The notes under the pieces are model-generated. The model did not search any database and was not told where the DNA came from. It was given only the letters and a program-made list of their open reading frames with translations. Positions 11,124 through 20,921 of a stretch of DNA of 64,000 nt are shown here, one piece after another. How positions within the stretch are numbered: the stretch's first letter is position 1; every line of letters begins with the position of its first letter. Both the position numbers and the translations under genes were made by a program. Where the stretch lies: NCBI GenBank assembly GCA_002914805.1, contig JXTB01000168.1:178028-242027 (forward strand). The letters run 5' to 3'. The stretch comes from Parasponia andersonii. Taxonomy: Eukaryota; Streptophyta; Magnoliopsida; Rosales; Cannabaceae.

Positions 11124-11942
11124 TTAACTAACGTCGTCTGGCGACTCGACTGATGCTTTGTCTGCTGCCTCGACTGACGCTTTACTCGCTACCCCGACTG
11201 ACGCTTTGACCGCTGCCTCGACTGATGCTTTGATCGCTTCCTCGACTGACGCTTTGCCTACTGCCTTGACTGACGCTTTGATCACTTCCTCGACTGACGC
11301 TTTCCCCGCTGCCTCGACTGACGCTTTGATCGCTTCCTCTGGCAAGTGGACCATCATTGTGCGGGATGTCGCATCCTTTGCTGCGAGTTTCAGTGAGTTG
11401 TTATAACAAGTCCTCACATCATATTGGTTTCCTCGCACCTCACCTACCCTGTGTTGGGTTGGAAACTTCATAGTGAGATAGTAGATCGAGGTGACGGCTC
11501 GAAGTTCCCTCAGTGTCGGTCTTCCCAGCACAGTATTGAAGGCAGATGGGCAATCTACCACCAAAAACTGGGTCATTATCGATGAAACCTTTGGAAAGGT
11601 CCCAACTCTGACCATCAGTTCAATCATGCCCATAGGCATCGGGCTGTCACCAGTGAAACCATAGAGTGGAGTGGCGGCAGGCTTCAGGTCGCTCTCATTC
11701 ATCCCCATCTTTTTGAAGGCATCAAAGTACAGGATGTCCACAGTACTCCCGTTATCGACCAATACTCGCCACAACTGTGTACTTCCACAGTTAATTTTTA
11801 TGACCAGCGTATCATTATGCGGATAATGGACTTCCCTTGCATCTTACTCTGTGAAGGTAATATCCATTTTCGGTACTCGTAGAAGCTTGCGTGGTCGCTG
11901 ATCAAGATGCATGACGTTGGTTAACGACTGTTGTCGAGCTTC
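11124..11942 (-). pseudogene. Retroviral-type aspartic protease of the retroelement
   Basis: The frame contains the pepsin-like active site as VDNGSTVDIL (codons near 11740-11770), preceded by HYPHNDTLVIKI and followed by AFNTVLGRPTLRELRAV, the usual layout of plant gypsy proteases. It is in the same frame as gag upstream. TAA at 11844-11846 interrupts it, and TAA at 11124-11126 ends it. Residues after the protease core consist of eight octapeptide repeats of KASVEEA type. Role when intact: cleavage of the Gag-Pol polyprotein. Confidence 0.75.
11143..11345 (-). repeat. 24-bp repeat array coding KASVEEA-type octapeptides
   Basis: Eight in-frame units (KASVEAAG, KASVEEVI, KASVKAVG, KASVEEAI and so on) extend the protease reading frame. 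On the plus strand the unit is ACTGACGCTTTGATCGCTGC plus four bases. Copies differ at several positions, so the array is not a recent slippage product. Confidence 0.8.
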
Positions 11943-13541
11943 TCACGCATATCTATCCTGTGCTCGCTTGGAATCTCCTCCAATGTGCGGTCCTCCGAAA
12001 ATTGTTCGCACTTCGCGCTGAATTTTTGGAGGTCGCTGTTGGTTCTCTTCTCGCCTTTCGTCATTCTGCTTGGTGTACTGTCGCAGTCGCCCCTCTTTAA
12101 TCAGCCTTTCAATTTCATCCTTCAAGGCAAAGCAATTATTAGTATCATGCCCAATATCATTGTGATATCGGCAAAACTTGTTGGGGTCGCGCTTTGCCCT
12201 GTCTCGCTTCATCGGTCCCGNNNNNNNNNNNNNNNNNNNNNNNNNNNNNNNNNNNNNNNNNNNNNNNNNNNNNNNNNNNNNNNNNNNNNNNNNNNNNNNN
12301 NNNNNNNNNNNNNNNNNNNNNNNNNNNNNNNNNNNNNNNNNNNNNNNNNNNNNNNNNNNNNNNNNNNNNNNNNNNNNNNNNNNNNNNNNNNNNNNNNNNN
12401 NNNNNNNNNNNNNNNNNNNNNNNNNNNNNNNNNNNNNNNNNNNNNNNNNNNNNNNNNNNNNNNNNNNNNNNNNNNNNNNNNNNNNNNNNNNNNNNNNNNN
12501 NNNNNNNNNNNNNNNNNNNNNNNNNNNNNNNNNNNNNNNNNNNNNNNNNNNNNNNNNNNNNNNNNNNNNNNNNNNNNNNNNNNNNNNNNNNNNNNNNNNN
12601 NNGTCACTGAAGTGATCCATATGGTCCTGTGGATCAGTTTTCCCATCAAAAGTGTTAATGGTGGGAAGTCTGAATCCAGTGGGAAGGGCTGCAACTCAAA
12701 CCTCCTCGCTGAATGGTGACTGACGATACCCATCAGCGAGTTCATCGTCCCAACTAGCAAGTGCATCTAATGTGATCCTTAAATTGTGAACATCGACATT
12801 CAGAGGGAAAGCATTATCTCTCGCTGGCGGCACAGGCGGCCTTCGATCGTTATCCTGATGTATGACGGGTTGATCAGGTAGAGTCTTCTGCGATCTGTAA
12901 GAGGAATCCAGTGAAATAGTACGATGAGACCGACTTTGGTCGTTATGATGTGATATGGATCGATCATGACTACGTCGTCGCTCCAAATACTGTCTTAGGT
13001 CTACAGGATCTTGTCTCGACTCTCTGCTGATTCTTTCAAAGACGCTTCTCGATGGTCATCCTCGTTCACCGCTCAAGCGATCTTGACTATTAGTGGATTT
13101 ATGAGAAGGTTGTATACGATCACGATTCGTACTTGAACTCTCCGTACCAGATTCTGGAGGCAAGTTTGCGACCTTGCCTTTCCCTTTAGAGATGCGATCT
13201 TCATGACGCTCCTGCTGAGTTCTTGGCTGGCCGCATCTTCTCGTCTCTAAGATCTGTATTCCTTTCTCAAGTAATTGAGCAGGACGTTCTTTGGGACGTT
13301 CGTGTTGTAGTGGGGTCACCATCTGCCCTTCAGCAAGTCGTCGCAAGGTGTCATTGATCTAGTTAGTGACTTGCTGAAGGTTCACAAGCGTCTCCTCCAT
13401 ACGATCCTGTCTCTAGGAAAGGTTTTCTGTTACAGTCATAGTAGGCTGATCCGGAGCAGGGGCTGCCTATGTAGCAGCAGTACTTTGAGGTTGGTTTTGG
13501 CTAGTTCCAGTAACTCTGGTAGTGTTTCTAGTGTTTGCCAT
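11943..13541 (-). pseudogene. gag of the Tat-type retroelement, decayed
   Basis: ATG at 13539-13541 starts a frame continuing into protease. It contains a Q-rich N-terminus, an R/S-rich region, and KFCRYHNDIGHDTNNCFALK (near 12110-12170), the C-x-x-x-H...H-x-x-x-x-C nucleocapsid-like segment of Tat Gag. In-frame stops lie at 13467-13469, 13413-13415, 13359-13361 (TAG), 13056-13058, 12696-12698 and 11943-11945 (TGA). No frameshift is needed: the frame is kept even across the 382-base gap at 12221-12602. Role when intact: forming the virus-like particle and binding RNA. Confidence 0.75.
12221..12602. other. Assembly gap of 382 N
   Basis: Unknown bases fall inside gag. The reading phase on the two sides agrees with the stated gap length, so the estimated size is plausible. 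Confidence 0.98.
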
Positions 13542-13583
13542 TATTGAAAAAGTGGAATTTGACAAATTTTTCTACCGAAATAG

Positions 13584-13600
13584 CCCTCCTTCTAGCGCCA
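13584..13600 (-). other. Primer binding site, tRNA-Asn type
   Basis: The minus strand reads TGGCGCTAGAAGGAGGG six bases inside the 5' LTR. The plus strand, CCCTCCTTCTAGCGCCA, matches the 3' end of plant tRNA-Asn(GUU) including CCA as I remember it. Such a site primes minus-strand synthesis. Confidence 0.7.
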
Positions 13601-13606
13601 AATTAT

Positions 13607-14251
13607 TGATGGAGGTTTTATCAGCAATAAATTTAGAAAAAATTTAGAGATGTGGCTTGTGCTAATTGAGTTAATAATCAAAGTAAATAAAGAGAGAGAA
13701 TTTTATAGTGGTTCAGCCTCGAAAAAGATGAGCCTACGTCCACTGTTTTTCCACTATTTTATGGAGAATTACAAGTACTCAAGGTTACAATGTCTCGTCT
13801 GGAAATTGGAAAAAACTGAAAAGTAATTGGAATACTCAAAACTTGATTCCTCTTCGGAACATTGAGTCCCTTTTATATAGGTAAAGGTAACCCTATATCC
13901 CTATGATCCTAATTGTATAAACGAGTAACTATACAATCGGGTAACATAAATTAAGTAACAACATAATTGGATAACTACTCAAAACGAGTAACTGGTTGAT
14001 CATAAATAGGAGACTTCTGTTTCCCTTTCCTTGTAGGTTTCCTGTTTAACATAGCATATACTTGTTTCCCTTTTCTTTCGGAAGAGGTTGCCCACCACCT
14101 ATACAGAGAAGGTCTCACGTACTTATGCAAAAGAGACTACACGGAGAAGGTCGCATATAATCTGTGGAAGAGGTCGCACATAACCATCACGGAGGAGGTC
14201 GAACTTAACCCTTATGCGACGTTAGGATTTAGGATTTTAGACCGCACGACA
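13607..14251 (-). repeat. 5' LTR of the Tat-type element
   Basis: It matches 6086-6723 throughout, starts TGTCGTGCGG on the minus strand and ends CCTCCATCA. A duplicated GGATTTA near 14223-14235 explains its seven extra bases. The U3 AGGTCG-unit array is present at about 14085-14220. Confidence 0.85.
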
Positions 14252-14865
14252 CGTTATAATCTTACTTGCTGGATAGATGAGTAGACAGAGGATTCGTGTC
14301 TGCGAAAAGGCGCCTAACAAAGAGAAAGAGCCTTGTTGCCATATCAGCTTGTCCTCAGGGTAAAAGAGACATTCAGATATTATTATTAATTGAAAACGGG
14401 AATGAAAGTTAATGGAACAAAAGAAAAAAAAATAAGAAAAGAAAAGGGTACAGATTGGATATGTACCCCCCTTTTGGATTTTCATATATTAAAGCAAATC
14501 ATAAACCACAGGCTGCCACTTCTGATAATATCTTATAATAATGCTGAAAAGTGAAAATGATCTCATTACTAATAATATTAAAAATTAAAGTGAATGTAAT
14601 ATAGTATAGTATAATGTAGTATTGAAAAAAAAAAAAAAACATTAGCACGCCATTGGATATCTAATATACGGCTATCCCTAAACTAACGAAACCGATTCAG
14701 TGATGACCATTGACTGAACACTTTTTTTGAATTTTGTATCCTTGTAGCTAATTTAAGTCGTCCTCTTTTTATTCCAACATAGCTAAGTCGTCTTCTCTAG
14801 TTCACTTGGCTCTCTCTTTCTCTATCAAGAATTCATAAAAAAAACAAAAACAAAAAAGAAAAAAA
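14252..14865. promoter_or_regulatory. Upstream region of the first NPC gene
   Basis: No gene is seen. From about 14511 the sequence resembles the region from about 24515 before the second NPC gene (both begin near GCTGCC or CTGCCGC and then GATAATATCTTA), so this is the proximal promoter cut off by the retrotransposon. The leader is CT-rich and ends in an A-rich stretch before the ATG. Confidence 0.45.
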
Positions 14866-17800
14866 ATGGTTGCGGAGTCGAGCAGCAGCGCCTACCCCAT
14901 CAAAACGGTAGTCGTTTTGGTGCAAGAGAACCGCTCCTTCGACCACATGCTGGGCTGGATGAAGTCCCTCAACCCAGAGATCGATGGCGTCACTGGATCC
15001 GAATCCAACCCCATATCGGCCATATCCACCTCCGATCCCAGCTCCAAGCGGGTTTTCTTCGGCGACCGATCCGCCTACGTTGACCCTGATCCTGGCCACT
15101 CCATCCAGGACATCTATGAGCAAGTCTTCGGCCAGCCATGGACCGAGGCGTCCACCGCCAAGAACCTGCCTCCGGTCATGCAGGGCTTCGCCCAGAACGC
15201 GGAGCGGACTCAGCCGGGGATGGCGGACACCGTCATGAACGGCTTCAAGCCGGACTCTGTGCCGGTTTACAGAGAACTCGTGTCGGAGTTTGCGGTGTGT
15301 GACCGGTGGTTCGCGTCGGTGCCGGCGGCTACGCAGCCGAATAGGCTGTTCGTGCACTCGGCCACGTCGCATGGACTGACGGGAAACGACACAAAACAAC
15401 TCATACAAGGGTTTCCTCAAAAGACAATATTTGAGTCGTTGGATGAAGCTGGTTTCTCTTTTGGGATTTATTATAACTACCCTCCTTCTACCCTTTTTTA
15501 CAGGTAATAATCTTATTATTATTATTATTATTATTATTAATATACTTTGTGGTACAAACTACTTAATTATTTATGTACTTCTCTCCCGATAAAATTATGA
15601 ATTATTATAATACAAATATTAATGTGCCAACTAAACATTTAATGTTCGACTAATAAGCTCTTAGTTAGTCTTAAGTCTGTGATCTATATATTCAATCAAT
15701 GACTTCATGATGAAAATTAATGCTTTCATAGAATGGAAATATTGTGTACACTATATAGTTGGCAAAAAAAAATCAAGAAAATAATGTGACAAGTTTCATT
15801 AATTAGTGTATTTACTTTACCGAGTTTGTAGTGAAAAAAGAATTAAGAGACAGATTTACAAGTAATAGATATAAATTTACAAGGGGCCTTAAAATCTATG
15901 TTTGATGCAGGTAAAGTTGTACTTGAGGACGTAAGAAGTTTATGCTTTCAATATTTTAATTTTCTTAAAGTAGTGGTCTCGTTGTTTGTTCAAATAACTT
16001 TATTTACTTATTTTTCCAAAATTTGGCTAGAACATATAAGGTAAAAAGAAAGATCCATATCTACTCGCAGTTGGGTTTTGCTGTCAAATGACTCTATCCA
16101 ATATAAATAATTATTTGTGGGGCCTTCGTTGATTAAATTAATTTGACACGTCGATGCAGTTTCTTTCTTTTTTTTTTTTGTTTCATTAATATAAAAGTTT
16201 TAGTTACTCTATTTTATTATTTATTTATTCATCTTTATGAAAAAGATCTAGGTTTTGTTCACTTTTTGAAAATTACTTTAATTATTCATATTTTGGGGTC
16301 AAACGTATTAATAGATGAGATAGTATTGGCGGGGCCATGCTCGGCTGGGTGTCAAAGTAATAATTATTTTTAGTGCAAACAAAGCACATGACATGTTTAA
16401 AGTCTCATCGTAATCGAATATATCCCGTATATATTCCTTAAAACAAGTTATACTGTATATAATATTAGCGTTGCCCATGTGATTCATTACGCATTTAACA
16501 GCTAAAGATCCGCTCCTTCCTTAGTCTTATAAATTATATGATTATTCTTTTTGAATCCTGACTATTTTTCCCCCACTTTGTTTTACACCTGAGTTTTTTA
16601 TTCCGCCCTTCTCTCTTTTTCCTATCTTTAATCATAATTAATTATATTTAGCCTTTCTAGTTTCTAGTCACTATGTTTTAATGGACTCATCAGTCATCAT
16701 CATCATAAAAAAACACATATTTCAATTATTAGCACTACTGAATAACAAAGAAAGCAAAACAAAGATGCTTAATGATAAAACTGCATAGCAAATAGAAAGA
16801 TGATAATTATCAACTGATCTTGATCGATCTCTCGTGCTGTCGTGCATGTTTACAAAATCTTCTTTGAATATTAATCGATCATTCTAATTCTAAATTAATA
16901 TATATATACTGGCAGGAACCTTAGAAAATTGAAACACATTGACAACTTCCATAACTTCGATCTGCACTTTAAAAGGCACTGCGAGGAGGGAAAGCTACCA
17001 AACTACGTGGTGATTGAACAAAGATACTTTGACCTATTATCAATACCCGGAAATGACGATCACCCATCTCATGACGTCTCTGAAGGCCAAAAGTTTGTCA
17101 AAAAAGTCTATGAAGCTCTTAGAGCTAGCCCTCAATGGAACGAAATCTTGTTCATAGTTCTGTACGATGAGCATGGTGGTTTCTACGATCATGTTCCAAC
17201 ACCTGTCACCGGAGTGCCTAGCCCTGATGGTCTTGTTGGTCAGCCACCTTACAACTTTCGTTTCGACCGTCTTGGTGTTAGGGTTCCGGCTATCCTTATA
17301 TCTCCATGGATAGAAAGAGGAACTGGTACGTACATATTATAAATTTGTGATATAGTACATATATATTGAGTTTTATAGCTTGTATACGGGGAAAAGAAAT
17401 AAAAAATAATAATAATAAACAAGAAAAGAACACAAAAAATCCTACCTTTAATTACAATACATAAAATTTTATGATAAAAAATAATTTGTGGCTAACTACA
17501 ACATATATAGTCCGTAGTTTAAAGTTTGTGTCACAAAAGACGATTTTTTTGTGACAAGTTATGTTTTATCAAGTTCAATTTCACTCCGTAAAAGTATATT
17601 AGTGACTAAATATTGACGTGTGAATCAGTACTACATGAGCCATCTGGGCCATTCCCTACATCACAATTCGAGCATTCTTCGATCGCAGCAACTGTTAAGA
17701 AGATCTTCAACCTACCGCACTTCTTGACAAAGCGTGACGAATGGGCTGGCACTATTGAAACTCTCTTCTTAACAAGAACCACTCCCAGAACAGATTGCCC

Positions 17801-18359
17801 TGGTAATCATCATCATCATCATCATTATATATATATGTATATATATAACCTTAAATCATAGGATAATTAAGAGTAGTGTATATGGACAAATAATATCAAA
17901 TTTAGAAGAATAATCATTAATTTATGATAATAATATGAGTATTCGGGGGTTCATTAAGGTGATTAATTACTGAAAACTACATTCTCTTTCGGCACAGTTA
18001 GTTTACCAGAACCCCCGAGACTACGTGAAGGAGGGGCAAAAGAAGAAAGCAAATTGAGTGAGTTTCAAGCAGAGCTAGTACAAATGGCGGCCACGTTGAA
18101 TGGAGACCATGCTAAAGATGTGTATCCACACAAGCTGGTGGACAACTTGACTGTTTCTGATGCCGTTAAGTATTGCGATGGCGCATTTAAGACATTCTTG
18201 GATGAGTGCCAGAGAGCCAAGGACAGTGGCATGGACGCATCCCATGTCGTCTTTTGCGTGGCAAACTCATCAACAACGCCACTACCGAAACGACCGTCTC
18301 AGCAGGCGCCCAAGTCTTTCGCTCAAAAGATTTTCTCTTGTTTAATTTGTGATCATTAA
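14866..18359 (+). CDS. NPC: Non-specific phospholipase C, tandem copy 1 (NPC3/4/5 type)
   Basis: Four exons: 14866-15503, 16916-17325, 17629-17802, 17998-18359, giving 527 residues, close to the usual 510-540 of the family. The phosphoesterase motifs are ENRSFDH (about residue 22), [15 protein letters not shown] and [10 protein letters not shown]. The family hydrolyses phosphatidylcholine, phosphatidylethanolamine or sphingolipid head groups to diacylglycerol (or ceramide), and NPC4-type members act at the plasma membrane and in phosphate starvation. There is no signal peptide, which fits the NPC3/4/5 group rather than NPC1/2/6. The C-terminus [10 protein letters not shown] has two cysteines in the place where NPC4 is S-acylated. 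Introns are GT-AG with phases 2, 1, 1, identical to copy 2 at 24860. I cannot separate NPC3 from NPC4 by eye. Confidence 0.93.
15511..15540. repeat. ATT microsatellite in NPC intron 1
   Basis: About nine copies of TTA just after the exon 1 donor of the first NPC gene. Confidence 0.8.
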
Positions 18360-20921
18360 TTATATGCGAGATCATGGTTTAATTAGAATTTATTGTTTTT
18401 CTTTTTGCTAACATTTTACTCTCAGTTTCTTTATATGGACAATAAAACGTTGTATGTTGGGGTATTCTTTTTTTGCGTCAAGTTCTACTGAAAACGAAGA
18501 CAAATCATCTAGAGAGAATATTTCTCTGTGTTCATCAAAATACAGATATCTGATCAGCACACCATTTAAATACAAGCTCAAAACGGTAATAAGAACATCT
18601 AACTAAATAACTGTACAGTAAGGACCGAACAATAATGTCCTTTGAAATGACACTCGACTTTAATTTATAACTGGCTGACTAACTCAAATACTAAATCACA
18701 AAATAACGTAGCATTTACGTTGCTTAGAGGTAGTTTTTGGTATGGGACAATGGCAAGGAGAATGAAAACACACTTCCCAACAAAAAAAAGTACTTTCACA
18801 TATTTGATTTTTGGTTTGCCTTTTTAGTGTAAGTATACTCGTTCAAATGAAATAATAATTCTATCAAATTTTAGAATAACTATTCCTAAACTAAATGAGT
18901 GGAAAGACTATTCATTTCCAACCTAACTACTACCCTTTCCTTTTTTTTCAATTAATATTATTTAGTCACCGAATTGTGTGATGCTCGGGTGACGAATTTT
19001 TTTTTTTTTTTATCAATTGTTATTTATTGTCTGAATGTGACTATTTTTTTTCTTCTCTTTTCTCATTTTTCTTAAACTTTGAAGATGAGTATTTCGTTCA
19101 ACATTTTTTTTTTGAATGGAGTATTGCGTTCGCCTTCTATTACACTGCACTAAAGAAAAACTTTTTATTATATTAGCTTATTTTGAAGTAAAATTATTGA
19201 AAAATCATATCACTTTATAAATGTTTAAAAATGAAAATTTTAAATTTGCCCCTAATTTTTTTATAATTCAAAGTTGTTCTTATATACAAATAAGTTATTC
19301 TTTATTTTTTATGCATGTAATGACTATTTCAGTTAAAGCTTTTTTAAAAAAATGTATATAAATAAATAACTATTTTAATGTTTATAGTGGGTAAATATAA
19401 TTTGATCTAAATAATATTAATTCTATTTCATTCTAAAATGCTAACTAAACAGACGAATGAATTCTCTTTTCCATTCCGCTCTTATTCTCGTCCCATTAAT
19501 TTCTATTACAAATACCATTTTTTTCCATTTTTATTTGCAACCAAACTTCACCATGGGGTCTACTAAATACTGTGATGTCTAAATCTCACTGGTCAAAGGA
19601 GGATCATGATATCCCAAAGCAAGTCATTATTGCCATTAATTGGAAATTCCCAAGTTTTATGCCATATCACTAAAGAGTTAAAAGTCATGTCATATTCGAA
19701 CATACCCTAGTTATAGCCAGGTATCTATGCTACAATTTCTTTACCTCCTGCAAATTCAGGTCCTGATTTGTTGTTGATGTTGGGGATTTTTTATTACCGT
19801 AATACTAGTTTTTTTTTTTAGGATATCCTGAATTTTAAAGATTTTGTAATTTAAATCCTGAAATTTAGACTTTACAAAATAATATTATGTATTTAAGAAT
19901 TTCAGAAAATTAATACCCTAGACTGACTTTTTGACTAATTGTTGTAACGAAAAAAAAAAATCCTCTATTAAAATTGAATTAGTCATTATTATTCTTCTTA
20001 ATTTTGAGAATGTTATTTTTTTTTATCAATTGAACGTTATTCAAAAAGTTAACACATGGTATTAATTTTCAGAAATTCTTAATCTCAGTGTATTATTTTA
20101 CATAGTCTAAACTTCGAGATTTAAATTACAGAATACTAAAATCTTAGGTTGTGAAAACCTATATTTTTATAAGGGAAAAATTGCAATTTTTATAATTCGT
20201 TACTCTATTAAAACTTTTGTGAAGACAGGATTTAATATCAAATTCCACCATACATTGATCATAAATCTTACAAAATCTTTTGCGGAGTTAACAATTAGCT
20301 TTAGAGGTAGCAATTTATGTTATCGTGTCATACTCGTGTCTTATCGAGGCACATGGATAATAACAATTATTAAACCCAAACCCGACGCGTTTATTGTTCA
20401 TGTCATCTTGTAAACCTATACCTGATATACTAAATAAACAAATTAACTTATGAGCGATATATTTAATACGTTATTTAAATAGGTCGCATTCGAGTCGTAT
20501 CCAACCTAACATGATCTACTAATTTGTGTACTATCTATCTCATTAATTGAACTCAATTTAATATGTTAATGTCAAAGATGTTGTATTTAATTCGGCATGA
20601 CATAATCTGTTAAGATATTTTGTTTAACATTTTTATTTATTTAACATTTCTAATATAACTTGATATAATATTTTGTTTAACATTTTTATTTATTTAACAT
20701 TTCTAATATAACTTGATATAATCTGTTAAATTATTTAACATTCTCAATATAACCCATCAATCATAAGGAATCAAATAAATATGATACGCAATCTAAAGTT
20801 TAAATTAAAATAAAACTTTAAAGTTTTAGTACATAAAATATATTAAAAAAAAAAGTTTTAAGTCTTAATACACACAACTTAATATAAAGTCTTAAAAAAA
20901 ATTAAACATGTTAAATATATT
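18360..20921. other. Intergenic DNA between NPC copy 1 and a solo LTR
   Basis: AT-rich with no supported gene. It contains an exact-looking 53-bp tandem duplication at 20615-20720. Short matches near 18725 and 19520 hint at a transposon but ends could not be fixed. Confidence 0.5.
20615..20720. repeat. 53-bp tandem duplication
   Basis: Two consecutive copies of an AT-rich unit beginning ATATTTTGTTTAACATTTTT and ending AACTTGATATA, differing little if at all. Confidence 0.85.

Larger units (their letters stand above)
6086..14251 (-). mobile_element. Non-autonomous Tat-type Ty3/gypsy retrotransposon
   Basis: Two direct repeats of 638 and 645 bases bound an 8.2 kb unit. Read on the minus strand the order is 5' LTR (13607-14251), primer binding site, gag-protease, a short pre-reverse-transcriptase linker, an integrase tail, a repeat-rich spacer, an antisense gene, a polypurine tract and the 3' LTR (6086-6723). 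The large antisense frame between pol and the 3' LTR is known from the plant Tat lineage. Reverse transcriptase, RNase H and most of integrase are missing, so the copy cannot move by itself. By eye the LTRs are about 95% identical, mostly differing by transitions, so the insertion is fairly young. No target-site duplication is evident (TATGT left, CGTTA right). Confidence 0.85.

Noticed and set aside
11931..12719. Plus-strand frame across the assembly gap
   Set aside because: It is the antisense shadow of gag, and its length comes from unknown bases.
18720..19560. Possible transposon with ends near TTTGGTATGGGACA and its inverse
   Set aside because: The inverse match near 19520 is weak and interrupted by T runs; no ends or target duplication could be fixed.
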